This document shows, piece by piece, positions 25,539 through 34,094 of a stretch of 64,000 nt of DNA. Each line of letters opens with the position of its first letter. Positions within the stretch are counted from its first letter, which is position 1. A program made the translations under genes and the position numbers. The DNA comes from Actinomadura syzygii (GTDB taxonomy: Bacteria; Actinomycetota; Actinomycetes; Streptosporangiales; Streptosporangiaceae). A model generated the notes under the pieces. It made no database searches. It saw nothing but the letters and a program-made list of their open reading frames with translations, and was not told the DNA's origin. The stretch covers positions 186,001 through 250,000 of the forward strand of contig NZ_VSFF01000010.1 of assembly GCF_008085905.1 (NCBI RefSeq), written 5' to 3'.

Positions 25539-26245
25539 ACGCGGACCATGGATTTCAGGTCGTCGAAGCGGCGGGAGCCTATGCCGCTCACTTCCTGGAG
25601 TTCGTCGACGGAGCGGAAGCCGCCGTGTTCGGTGCGGTAGGCGACTATGCGCTGGGCGAGGACGGGGCCGACGCCGGGGAGGCCGTCCAACTGGTCGGCG
25701 GTGGCGGCGTTGAGGTCGATCGGCGTCGTGGGTGCGCCCGGGGCGTTGGGTCCGGACGGGGCGGCGGCGACGGGGGCGGCGGGAGCGGAGCCGCGGACGC
25801 CCACCGGGATCTGCTCGCCGTCCACCAGCTTGCGGGCGAGGTTGAGGGTGCCGGTCTTAGCGCCGGGGCGCAGCCCGCCCGCGGCCTTGATCGCCTCGGC
25901 GACGCGCGACCCGGCCGGGAGCGTGACCACACCGGGGCGCCTGACCTTCCCGATGACGTGCACGACCACCGGGGGCCCCGCCGCGACCGGGCTCGCGGAC
26001 GGGGACGGACCGGCGCGCGTCTCCGCGAGGGTGGCGCTCGGCAGCGGTGCGGCGGCGGGCTGCGGCCGTGGACGCGCCAGCCAGAAGTATCCGGCGGCCA
26101 CCACGGCGGCGATCACGCCGAGGAGCACGAGGACGCGGACGTTCGACCGCTCCGGGCTCGCGCGTAAGCGGGCCGAGGGCGGGGTCTCGGGAAGGCGGAG
26201 CCGCCCCATCAAGGACTGCAGCCGGGCCTGCGTGTCGGGTCTCAT
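25535..26245 (-). CDS. comEA: ComEA-family DNA-binding protein
   Basis: A 236-residue protein: a cytoplasmic N-terminus, a membrane anchor at about residues 35-55 (VLVLLGVIAAVVAAGYFWLA), a Pro/Ala-rich linker, an SLBB domain (VVHVIGKVRRPGVVTLPAGS) and C-terminal tandem helix-hairpin-helix motifs (IDLNAATADQLDGLPGVGPV; YRTEHGGFRSVDELQEVSGI). It binds double-stranded DNA outside the membrane and hands it to ComEC, with which it overlaps by four bases. The gene starts at ATG 26245. A TGTGGATAA DnaA-box-like sequence lies just upstream. Confidence 0.95.
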   Translation of the reverse strand: MRPDTQARLQSLMGRLRLPETPPSARLRASPERSNVRVLVLLGVIAAVVAAGYFWLARPRPQPAAAPLPSATLAETRAGPSPSASPVAAGPPVVVHVIGKVRRPGVVTLPAGSRVAEAIKAAGGLRPGAKTGTLNLARKLVDGEQIPVGVRGSAPAAPVAAAPSGPNAPGAPTTPIDLNAATADQLDGLPGVGPVLAQRIVAYRTEHGGFRSVDELQEVSGIGSRRFDDLKSMVRV

Positions 26246-26353
26246 GGCGTCCGACGCTAGGCGCGGCTGGCGACCCGCCGTAAGCGCTCCGCGAATTGTG
26301 GATAACTCTGGTTCCGCCCGCCCAAAGGCCAGCAGTGAGGCGCCCCCGCACCG

Positions 26354-27199
26354 TTAGAGGTGTGGGGCCACGACCACGGCGAGCATTCCGGGGCCGACGT
26401 GGGCGCCGATCACTGGGCCTACCTCGCCCACGTACACGTCGGCGACGTGTGGGATCCGTTCGCACAGGCGGGCCGCAAGCGAGTCGGCACGTGCCGATGC
26501 GGCGAGGTGTTGCACGCCCAGATCAACGTGCAAATCGCCCGCCTCCGCTGCCGCGAGTTCCTCCAGTCGGGCCAGAGCGCGCGCAGATGTACGGACCTTC
26601 TCCAGTGGCGCGATGCGTCCGTCCGCGATGTCGAGGAGAGGCTTCACCATGAGGGCCGAACCCAGCAGGGTGGCGGCTGCGCCGATCCGTCCACCGCGCC
26701 GCAGGTGCTCCAGGGTGTCGACGTAGAGGAGTGACCGGGTGAGCCTGGCGCGGCGTAGGGCGGCGTCCGCGGCGTCCTCCGACGTGCCGCCAGCAAGGGC
26801 GACGGACGCCGCGGTGAGCGCGGCGAATCCGAGGCCCATCCCGATGGTCCCGCTGTCGACGACCCTTACTGGGACGGGCGCGTCGGCGGCGGCGAGCCGT
26901 GCCGCCTCCACCGTCCCGGACATGGCGGCGGACAGGTGCACGGAGACCACTTCGCGCGCGCCCGCGTCCACGACCGACCTGTAGGCGGCGGCGAAACGTC
27001 CGGGCGACGGACGCGACGTCGTCACGGCGTGCCGTTCCTTCAGCGCGCGCACGGTCTCGGCGGTGCCGATGTCGCCTTCGTCGCGGGTGGCGCCGCCGAT
27101 GGCGATCTGCAGCGGGACGACGGTCAGCCCGTGCCGTTCGGCCAGCCCGGACGGCAGGTAGGCGGTCGAGTCCGTCACGACCGCGACGGCGCTTCCCAT
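26354..27199 (-). CDS. DegV family fatty-acid-binding protein
   Basis: A 281-residue protein from ATG 27199 (MGSAVAVVTDSTAYLPSGLA), of normal DegV length. Conserved elements include VTTSRPSPGRFAAAYRSVVD (the TSQPS-like loop), VVSVHLSAAMSGTVEAARLA and YVDTLEHLRRGGRIGAAATL. DegV proteins hold a fatty acyl chain and, in Firmicutes FakB, present it to the kinase FakA. No FakA gene is in this window. It lies 108 bp upstream of comEA on the same strand, an arrangement often seen in actinobacteria. Confidence 0.93.
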   Translation of the reverse strand: MGSAVAVVTDSTAYLPSGLAERHGLTVVPLQIAIGGATRDEGDIGTAETVRALKERHAVTTSRPSPGRFAAAYRSVVDAGAREVVSVHLSAAMSGTVEAARLAAADAPVPVRVVDSGTIGMGLGFAALTAASVALAGGTSEDAADAALRRARLTRSLLYVDTLEHLRRGGRIGAAATLLGSALMVKPLLDIADGRIAPLEKVRTSARALARLEELAAAEAGDLHVDLGVQHLAASARADSLAARLCERIPHVADVYVGEVGPVIGAHVGPGMLAVVVAPHL

Positions 27200-27231
27200 G
27201 GCAGGACGGTACCCGCCGCCGGAACGGCGGG

Positions 27232-28446
27232 TCAGGGCTGGACGGGCACGCCGCCGCGCCAGATCCGCAGTGCGCGCAGGCCGAACGCCCACGCGAACGC
27301 GCCCTCGTGGTCGGCGTCCCAGAGGACGATGTCGGCGAGCATGCCGGGCGCGAGCGAGCCGCGGTCGCCGACGCGCAGGGCGGCGGCTCCGCCGAGCGTG
27401 GCGGCGCGCAGCGCCTCGGTGACGCTCAACCCGAACATCGCGACGGACAGCCCGATGACGAGCGGCATGGACGTGATCCCGCACTGGCCCGGATTGTGGT
27501 CGGTGCCGAGCGCGACGGTGACGCCGCGGTCGAGCATCTGCCGGACGGGCGCCGGCGCGCGGCTGCTGTTGAGCGAGCTGCCGGGGCAGACGGTGGCGGT
27601 GACGCCCGCGTGCGCGAGTGCCTTGATGTCGTCGTCGTTGGCCTGGGTGAGCAGGTCGGCGGACGCGCAGCCGACCTCGGCGGCGACCTGCGCGGCGCCG
27701 ACGCGCTCGTTGGCGCAGGCGTGCATGCGGGCCTTCAGCCCGGCGCGCTTGCCGGTGAGCAGCAGGGCGCGGGCCTCCTCGGCGGTGAAGTGGCCCTCGT
27801 CGCAGTAGACGTCGATCGAGTCGGCCCCGGCCACGGCGGCGTCGCCCGCCCACAGCCGGACGGCCTCGATGTAGTCGCGGCGGCGTCCGAAGAACTCCGG
27901 CGGCAGGATGTGCGCGGCGAGGAACGTCGCGTGGATGCGCGGCATGGACGGCTCGCCCTCCAGCGACCGCAGCATCCGGATGTCGGCGAGTTCGCCGTCG
28001 CGGGTGAGGTGGTAGCCGGTCTTGGCCTCGACGGTGGTCGTCCCGGCGAGGATCCACTGCCGGAGCCGTTCGCGGACGCCGTTGCAGAGCGTCCACGGGT
28101 CGGTCCCGCGGGTGACGGTCACGGTCGAGTTCACGCCGCCGCCCGCCGCGGTGATGGCGGAGTGGGACGACCCGCTCGTGCGCATCGCGAGTTCCGCCCA
28201 GCGGTTGCCCGCGTAGACCGGGTGGGAGTGCGCGTCGATGAGCCCTGGCGTGACGAGCCCGCCGCCGAGGTTCTCGACGTGGTCGACGTCGACGATGTCG
28301 TCGATGATGCCGGGGACGCGCTGCGGGAGGTCGGAGGCGGGCCCGGCCCAGACGATCCGGTCGTCGTGGATGAGCACGGCGGCGTTGCTGCAGACGTCGG
28401 TGCCCGTCCAGAGCCTGCCGATGTTCGTCAACAGCCGTACCGTCAT
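27232..28446 (-). CDS. hutI: Imidazolonepropionase (HutI) or close amidohydrolase
   Basis: A 404-residue amidohydrolase. Motifs are LVTPGLIDAHSHPVYAGNRW (HxH metal site), TTTVEAKTGYHLTRDGELAD, DVYCDEGHFTAEEA, ALGTDHNPGQCGITSMPLVI (metal Asp) and a C-terminal GSLAPGMLADIVLWDADH. These match HutI, which opens imidazolone-5-propionate to N-formimino-glutamate in histidine breakdown. The usual HADEF-like motif is replaced by RMHACANERV, so a related specificity is possible. No hutU, hutH or hutF is adjacent. It ends 32 bp before degV on the same strand. Confidence 0.85.
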   Translation of the reverse strand: MTVRLLTNIGRLWTGTDVCSNAAVLIHDDRIVWAGPASDLPQRVPGIIDDIVDVDHVENLGGGLVTPGLIDAHSHPVYAGNRWAELAMRTSGSSHSAITAAGGGVNSTVTVTRGTDPWTLCNGVRERLRQWILAGTTTVEAKTGYHLTRDGELADIRMLRSLEGEPSMPRIHATFLAAHILPPEFFGRRRDYIEAVRLWAGDAAVAGADSIDVYCDEGHFTAEEARALLLTGKRAGLKARMHACANERVGAAQVAAEVGCASADLLTQANDDDIKALAHAGVTATVCPGSSLNSSRAPAPVRQMLDRGVTVALGTDHNPGQCGITSMPLVIGLSVAMFGLSVTEALRAATLGGAAALRVGDRGSLAPGMLADIVLWDADHEGAFAWAFGLRALRIWRGGVPVQP

Positions 28447-29066
28447 AGGGTCACCGACCTGGGTGGGACGATGTGCGCTTCAGCGACGGTGTGCGCTTCG
28501 GCGCGGTCGAGGGCGACGCGCGGCGACGGCGCGTCGGTGCGGTGCTCGGACGTGGCGTGAGGACGTGGCCGGCCGCCTGCTCTCGGTCTGGCGCCTGGAT
28601 CTTTCATGGAGTGGGCCACCTGCTCTCGATCCGAAACGCCGACTGGATGCCGGCGACTCACCATTGGTGGGTCGGGTGATCGGGCGACCACCACTGGGCA
28701 ACGAGACCGGAGATATCGGTTTCGTCACGGTAGTGCACCGAAGGCCCGTCCGACAACCTCTGATAGCAGCGCTTCGACAGCCATCTCCCCGCCCCTTAGC
28801 TCTACGACCGTACGGATTTCAACCGCACCGTCAAGCCGAATCGTGAAGCTGTCACCGTTCAGCGACGAGGATTGACTGGGCCACGGGTTCCGGACGGCTC
28901 TGAATGTAACCGAGAGTCGTCCGGAACCTCGGAGACCCGCCGGGCCGCTCAGGACCCGGCGGGTCGCCGGTCGGTTCGGACGGACGGTTCTAACGAACCA
29001 TCCGGACAGTCTGTTCAGACGATCGGTTCCGCCGCCCGGTTCGCGCGAACCGGCCACACGCCGCCT
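28447..29066. other. Gene-poor region upstream of hutI, with a doubtful minus-strand frame
   Basis: No confident gene. The minus-strand frame ending at 28725 gives a plausible C-terminus (SFTIRLDGAVEIRTVVELRG, then MAVEALLSEVVGRAFGALP). Its third codon positions are only about 60 percent G/C, unlike the neighbours, and no good start is seen. It may be a remnant or an imported small gene. Upstream, this frame runs into the 21-bp repeat array and reads Gly-Arg-Pro-Phe-Gly-Gly-like heptads. Confidence 0.35.
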
Positions 29067-29229
29067 CGTTCCGCCAAACGGTCGACCCGCTCCGCCAAAC
29101 GGTCGCCCGGTAACGCCGGACGGGCGGCCCGCTCCGTCGAACGGTCGAGCCCTCACGCCAGACGATCGGGCCCGCCCTGTCAGAGGGCCGAGCCGTCACG
29201 CCAGACGATCGGCCCGCCCTTTCAGGCGG
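29067..29229. repeat. Tandem array of ~21-bp units at the hflX stop codon
   Basis: Units of 21 bp start at 29067, 29088, 29109, 29130, 29151, 29172 and 29193, with a partial copy at 29214. The best preserved begins CGCTCCGCCAAACGGTCGCC. Units at 29151 and 29193 share CACGCCAGACGATCGG exactly, and 29172/29214 share CCGCCCT-TCAG. The last copy contains the hflX TGA (29222-29224). There are no spacers, so it is not CRISPR. Seven residues per unit are encoded in any frame. Confidence 0.8.
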
Positions 29230-30658
29230 TGGGGGTCACGGCCTCGTATCGCGCCAGTTCCCCGGCGAGGTCCGCCGGGACCCGGGCATGGAGCAGGGTG
29301 CCGTCCGCGACGTGCTCCTGCTTGAGCACGTCGCCCCGCTCGTGCGCCTGCGCGACGAGGTCGCCCCGGTCATAAGGCACGAGGACGCGCAGTTCGCTCT
29401 CCAGCCCCGGCAGGTCGGCCTCGACGGCGGCGCGCAGTTCGTCGATGCCGAACCCGGTGCGGGCGGACACGACGACGCTGTGCGGCTCGCGGCGCTGCAG
29501 CCGGGCGATCGCGAGGTCGTCGGCGGCGTCGGCCTTGTTGATCACGACGATCTCGGGGATCTCCGCGGCGCCGATCTCGCGCAGCACCTCGCGGACGGCG
29601 TCGAGCTGGTCCTCGGGCGCCGGGTCGGAGCCGTCCACGACGTGCAGGATCAGTCCCGCGTCGGTGACCTCCTCCAGCGTGGAGCGGAACGCCTCGACGA
29701 GCTGGTGCGGCAGGTGCCGGACGAACCCGACCGTGTCGGCGAGGGTGTAGGCGCGCCCGCCGGGCGTCTCGGCCCGCCGGATGGTCGGGTCGAGGGTGGC
29801 GAACAGGGCGTCCTCCACCAGCACCCCGGCGCCGGTGAGCCGGTTCAGCAGGGACGACTTGCCCGCGTTGGTGTAGCCCGCGATGGCGACGGCGGGCACC
29901 GCGTGGCGGCGGCGCTCGCCGCGCTTGGTGTCGCGCGCCTTGGACATGTCGGCGATCTGCCGGCGCAGCTTGGCCATCCGGGTGCGGATCCGCCGCCGGT
30001 CCAGCTCGATCTTGGTCTCGCCGGGGCCGCGGCCGCCGATCCCGACGCCGCCCGCGGCGCGCCCGCCGACCTGCCGGGACAGGTTGCCGCCCCAGCCGCG
30101 CAGCCGCGGCAGCAGGTAGTCGAGCTGCGCGAGCTCGACCTGCGCCTTGCCCTCGCGGCTCTTGGCGTGCTGGGCGAAGATGTCGAGGATCAGCGCGGTC
30201 CGGTCGATGACCTTGACCTGGACGGTCTCCTCCAGGTGCCGGAGCTGGCTCGGGGCCAGCTCGCCGTCGCAGATGACGGTGTCGGCACCGGTGGCGATGA
30301 CGATGTCGCGCAGCTCGGCCGCCTTGCCGGAGCCGATGTAGGTGGCCGGGTCGGGCCGGGAGCGCCGCTGGACGAGTCCCTCCAGCACCTCCGAGCCCGC
30401 GGTCTCGGCGAGGAGCGCCAGCTCGCGCAGGGAGTTCTCGGCGGCCTCGGCGGTGCCGTCCGTCCAGACGCCGACGAGGACGACCCGCTCCAGGCGGAGC
30501 GAGCGGTACTCGACCTCGGTGACGTCCTCCAGCTCGGTGGACAGCCCCGCTACGCGGCGCAGTGCCCGGCGGTCCTCAAGGTCGAGTTCGCCCGTCATCG
30601 GCTCGTACTCGAACTCTTCGGAGGTCTGGGTCTGGTCTGCAGAAAAAGGTTGAGTCAT
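29222..30658 (-). CDS. hflX: GTPase HflX
   Basis: A 478-residue ribosome-binding GTPase. The N-terminal HflX domain has RRSRPDPATYIGSGKAAELR and RTALILDIFAQHAKSREGKA. A Gly-rich linker (GGRAAGGVGIGGRGPGETKI) and coiled coil follow. The G domain has GYTNAGKSSLLNRL (G1), LADTVGFVRHLPH (G3) and VINKAD (G4). HflX splits stalled 70S ribosomes under stress; in mycobacteria it affects macrolide tolerance. In related genomes it lies beside dapF-miaA-miaB, but here about 16.5 kb of other genes intervene. Its stop codon lies in the 21-bp repeat array. Confidence 0.97.
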   Translation of the reverse strand: MTQPFSADQTQTSEEFEYEPMTGELDLEDRRALRRVAGLSTELEDVTEVEYRSLRLERVVLVGVWTDGTAEAAENSLRELALLAETAGSEVLEGLVQRRSRPDPATYIGSGKAAELRDIVIATGADTVICDGELAPSQLRHLEETVQVKVIDRTALILDIFAQHAKSREGKAQVELAQLDYLLPRLRGWGGNLSRQVGGRAAGGVGIGGRGPGETKIELDRRRIRTRMAKLRRQIADMSKARDTKRGERRRHAVPAVAIAGYTNAGKSSLLNRLTGAGVLVEDALFATLDPTIRRAETPGGRAYTLADTVGFVRHLPHQLVEAFRSTLEEVTDAGLILHVVDGSDPAPEDQLDAVREVLREIGAAEIPEIVVINKADAADDLAIARLQRREPHSVVVSARTGFGIDELRAAVEADLPGLESELRVLVPYDRGDLVAQAHERGDVLKQEHVADGTLLHARVPADLAGELARYEAVTPTA

Positions 30659-30847
30659 ATGTCCTCGGTAGAACGCCGCGGCACGGCCGTGTCTTCCCGG
30701 TCTTCCCGCCGTTTCTTCCCGCCGATCGTCTCACGGCCCTCTTCGGTGGTCACGCGGTTATCTCCCTGGGTTGACGCAAGCGCGCGCGGGGACGTGTCCC
30801 GGTGAACGCGGGGGTCCGTACACGCCCGGCCACTGCACTACCCCGCT

Positions 30848-30894
30848 TTGACCGCCTTCGACCACGCCAAGTACCGTTCTCCACATACCAGAAC
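30848..30894 (+). promoter_or_regulatory. Promoter of aceB with overlapping inverted repeat
   Basis: TTGACC (30848-30853), an 18-bp spacer and TACCGT (30872-30877) form a reasonable vegetative promoter. Starting at 30876, GTTCT-N9-AGAAC (30876-30894) is a perfect inverted repeat covering the likely transcription start, so it is a candidate operator for carbon-source control of aceB. Confidence 0.5.
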
Positions 30895-30926
30895 CCGAAT
30901 TTCACTATGCGAAAGGGATGGCGCAG

Positions 30927-32534
30927 ATGGCTGGACTTGACGGCATCGAGGTCACCGGACCCCTCGGCGATCGGTACGAGGAGATCCTGACCCCGGAGGC
31001 GCTCGGCCTGCTCGCCTCCCTGCAGCGTGAGCTGGGCGCCCGGCGGAAGGAGCTGCTGGCCGCCCGCGCGGAGCGGCAGCGCGCCCTGTCCGAGGGCGGG
31101 ACGCTCGACTTCCTCCCCGAGACCGCGGACGTCCGCGCGGACGACGCCTGGCGGGTCGCCGACCCCGCGCCCGGACTGGAGGACCGCCGCGTCGAGATCA
31201 CCGGCCCCACGGACCGGAAGATGACGATCAACGCGCTGAACTCCGGCGCGAAGGTGTGGCTGGCCGACTTCGAGGACGCCAACACGCCGCTGTGGACGAA
31301 CATGATCGAGGGCCAGCTCAACCTCCGCGACGCCCTCGACCGCTCCATCGACTTCACCGACGACAAGAGCGGGAAGTCCTACGCGCTCAAGGACGACGCG
31401 GAGCTCGCGACGATCGTCGTCCGGCCGCGCGGCTGGCACCTGGACGAGAAGCACCTCCTCGTCGACGGCGAGCCCATGTCCGGGTCGCTCTTCGACTTCG
31501 GCCTGTACTTCTTCCACAGCGCGCGCCGTCAACTGGCCAAGGGCAAGGGCCCCTACTACTACCTGCCGAAGATGGAGTCGCACCTGGAGGCGCGGCTCTG
31601 GAACGACGCTTTCAACATCGCGCAGGACGCGCTGGGCGTCCCGCGCGGGACGATCCGCGCGACCGTGCTGATCGAGACGATCCCGGCGGCGTTCGAGATG
31701 GAGGAGATCCTCTACGAGCTGCGCGACCACTCCGCGGGCCTGAACGCCGGGCGCTGGGACTACCTCTTCTCGGTGATCAAGAAGTTCCGGGAGCGGGGCG
31801 CCGACTACGTGCTGCCCGAGCGGAACGCGATCACGATGACCGCGCCGTTCATGCGGGCCTACACCGAGCTGCTCGTCCGGACGTGCCACAAGCGCGGCGC
31901 GCACGCGATCGGCGGAATGGCGGCGTTCATCCCTTCCCGCCGCGACGAGCAGGTCAACAAGATGGCGCTGGAGAAGGTGCGGGCGGACAAGGCCCGCGAG
32001 TCGGGCGACGGGTTCGACGGCTCCTGGGTGGCGCACCCCGACCTCGTCCCGGTCTGCCGGGAGGTGTTCGACGGCGTCCTCGGCGACCGGCCGAACCAGC
32101 GCGAGCGGCTCCGCGAGGACGTGCGCGTCACCGCCGCCGACCTGCTCAACGTCAAGGCCACCCCGGGCGAGATCACCGAGACGGGCCTGCGCAACAACAT
32201 CGACGTGGCGCTGCGCTACCTCGCCACCTGGCTGGACGGCGCGGGCGCGGTCGCCATCCACAACCTGATGGAGGACGCCGCGACCGCGGAGATCTCCCGC
32301 TCCCAGGTCTGGCAGTGGATCTACAACGGCGTGTCCACCGCCGAGGGCCGCAAGATCACCAAGGAGTGGGTCGAGGAGCTGCTGGACGAGGAGCTCGCCA
32401 AGATCAAGGACGAGCTGGGCCAGGCGTACAACGAGCCCCGCTACGACCAGGCCGTGACCCTCTTCAAGGAGGTCACCCTCGCGGACGACTACTCCGAGTT
32501 CCTCACGATCCCGGCCTACCAGAGCTTCCCGTAG
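30927..32534 (+). CDS. aceB: Malate synthase A
   Basis: A 535-residue protein, the normal size for the AceB (A-type) enzyme that condenses glyoxylate with acetyl-CoA to malate. Motifs are WLADFEDANTPLWTNMIEGQ, DYLFSVIKKFRERG, IETIPAAFEMEEILYELRDH, GGMAAFIPSRRDEQVN and AAIHNLMEDAATAEISRSQV-like (seen as AIHNLMEDAATAEISRSQVW). ATG 30927 has AAAGGG 9 nt upstream; ATG 30918 is too close to it. The genes downstream make glyoxylate from glycolate, so the enzyme probably assimilates that glyoxylate. Isocitrate lyase is not in the window. Confidence 0.96.
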   Translation: MAGLDGIEVTGPLGDRYEEILTPEALGLLASLQRELGARRKELLAARAERQRALSEGGTLDFLPETADVRADDAWRVADPAPGLEDRRVEITGPTDRKMTINALNSGAKVWLADFEDANTPLWTNMIEGQLNLRDALDRSIDFTDDKSGKSYALKDDAELATIVVRPRGWHLDEKHLLVDGEPMSGSLFDFGLYFFHSARRQLAKGKGPYYYLPKMESHLEARLWNDAFNIAQDALGVPRGTIRATVLIETIPAAFEMEEILYELRDHSAGLNAGRWDYLFSVIKKFRERGADYVLPERNAITMTAPFMRAYTELLVRTCHKRGAHAIGGMAAFIPSRRDEQVNKMALEKVRADKARESGDGFDGSWVAHPDLVPVCREVFDGVLGDRPNQRERLREDVRVTAADLLNVKATPGEITETGLRNNIDVALRYLATWLDGAGAVAIHNLMEDAATAEISRSQVWQWIYNGVSTAEGRKITKEWVEELLDEELAKIKDELGQAYNEPRYDQAVTLFKEVTLADDYSEFLTIPAYQSFP

Positions 32535-32550
32535 ACCCGGAGGGCACGCA

Positions 32551-32594
32551 CCCTTTGGAACCCGCGTCCGCCAAGGAACATGGGTTCCAAAGGG
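32551..32594 (+). terminator. Hairpin between aceB and glcD
   Basis: CCCTTTGGAACCC (32551-32563) and GGGTTCCAAAGGG (32582-32594) are a perfect 13-bp stem with an 18-nt loop, starting 16 nt after the aceB stop. It has no U-run and would end or attenuate the aceB transcript before the glc genes. Confidence 0.7.
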
Positions 32595-32621
32595 TTCGCC
32601 CCTGAGCCAATATCGGGGATC

Positions 32622-34094
32622 GTGGAAAAGGTGGAACCGTTGCCCAACGAGCCGTTGCCCGACGAGCTCGGACGCCGGCTGGCGGAGCTGCTCGGGGCCG
32701 ACCGGGTGGTCACCGACCCGGTTCGGCTGCGCACGTACGAGTGCGACGGGCTGACCAACCACCGGTCGACGCCGGGGATCGTCGTGCTGCCCGACACCGC
32801 CGAGCAGATCGCCGCGATCGTGCGCGAGTGCGCGGCGGCCGGGGTCCCCTACGTGGCGCGCGGCTCCGGGACGGGCCTGTCCGGCGGGGCGCTCCCCCGC
32901 GCGGACGGCGTGCTGATCGTCACGTCCCGGATGCGCCGGATCCTGGAGGTCGACATCCCGGGCCAGCGCGCCGTGGTCGAGCCCGGCGTGATCAACCTGG
33001 ACGTGACGCGGGCCGTCCGGCAGTACGGGTACTACTTCGCGCCCGATCCGTCCAGCCAGCAGATCTGCTCGGTCGGCGGGAACGTCGCGGAGAACTCCGG
33101 CGGCGCGCACTGCCTGAAGTACGGGTTCACCGCGCACCACGTGCTGTCCTGCGAGGTCGTGACGCCGGACGGGGAGATCGTCGAGCTGTCCGCGGACGGC
33201 CCCGGCTACGACCTGCTCGGCGTGTTCGTCGGCGCGGAGGGCACGCTCGGCATCACCACGAAGATCACCGTGCGGCTGACGCGGCTGCCGGAGACCGTGC
33301 AGACGCTGCTCGCGGCGTTCGAGTCGATCGAGGCGGGCGGCGCGGCGGTGTCGGCGATCATCGGGGCGGGCGTCGTCCCGGCGGCGATCGAGATGATGGA
33401 CGCGCTGTCGATCGAGGCGGCCGAGGCGGCGGTGCGCTGCGAGTACCCGCCGGGCGCGGGCGCGGTGCTGATCGTCGAGCTGGACGGCCCCGAACCCGAG
33501 GTCGCGGCCCAGTTCGCCCAGGTCGAACGGCTGTGCCGGGACGCGGGCGCGTTCGAGATCCGGATCGCCGCCGACGACGCGGAGCGCACGCTGATCTGGA
33601 AGGGGCGCAAGTCGGCGTTCGCGGCGGTAGGCCGGATCAGCCCGGCCTACATCGTCCAGGACGGCGTGATCCCCCGCACGGTCCTGCCGCAGGTCCTGGC
33701 GCGCATCGACGCGCTGTCCGCCGAATCCGGCGTGCGGGTGGCGAACGTGTTCCACGCGGGTGACGGAAACCTACACCCGCTGGTGCTGTTCGACGACGCC
33801 GAGCCGGGCGCGGAGCAGCGCGCGGAAGAGGTCTCCGGGGCGATCCTCGACCTGTGCATCGAGCACGGCGGCTCCATCACGGGCGAGCACGGCGTAGGGG
33901 TGGACAAGTCCCGCTACATGCCGCGGATGTTCACCGAAGCCGACCTGGACACGATGCAGATGGTCCGCTGCGGATTCGACCCGGCGGGACTGTGCAACCC
34001 AGGCAAGGTGTTCCCCACACCGCGTCTGTGCGGCGAGGTGCCCGGTGTGCGCAAGGGCCCGCACCCGTACGAGGGAAAGGCGGACCTCTTCTGA
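32622..34094 (+). CDS. glcD: Glycolate oxidase subunit GlcD (FAD-linked oxidase)
   Basis: A 490-residue FAD protein starting at GTG 32622 behind a GGGGA ribosome site. The earlier codon at 32580 lies inside the aceB-side hairpin. The PCMH-type FAD domain has PYVARGSGTGLSGGALPRAD, DPSSQQICSVGGNVAENSGG and FVGAEGTLGITTKITVRL. The C-terminal cap has RVANVFHAGDGNLHPLVLFD and GSITGEHGVGVDKSRYMPRM. It oxidises glycolate (or D-lactate-like 2-hydroxy acids) to glyoxylate together with GlcE and GlcF. The stop overlaps the glcE start by one base (TGATG). Confidence 0.94.
   Translation: MEKVEPLPNEPLPDELGRRLAELLGADRVVTDPVRLRTYECDGLTNHRSTPGIVVLPDTAEQIAAIVRECAAAGVPYVARGSGTGLSGGALPRADGVLIVTSRMRRILEVDIPGQRAVVEPGVINLDVTRAVRQYGYYFAPDPSSQQICSVGGNVAENSGGAHCLKYGFTAHHVLSCEVVTPDGEIVELSADGPGYDLLGVFVGAEGTLGITTKITVRLTRLPETVQTLLAAFESIEAGGAAVSAIIGAGVVPAAIEMMDALSIEAAEAAVRCEYPPGAGAVLIVELDGPEPEVAAQFAQVERLCRDAGAFEIRIAADDAERTLIWKGRKSAFAAVGRISPAYIVQDGVIPRTVLPQVLARIDALSAESGVRVANVFHAGDGNLHPLVLFDDAEPGAEQRAEEVSGAILDLCIEHGGSITGEHGVGVDKSRYMPRMFTEADLDTMQMVRCGFDPAGLCNPGKVFPTPRLCGEVPGVRKGPHPYEGKADLF

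Noticed and set aside
28990..29199. 69-codon frame in the 21-bp array
   Set aside because: Any frame stays open in this array; composition reflects the repeat only.
30750..33755. 1001-codon open frame on the minus strand opposite aceB and glcD
   Set aside because: It is the antisense shadow of two clear enzymes; its translation is Arg/Val/Asp/His-rich with no domain, as expected in GC-rich DNA.
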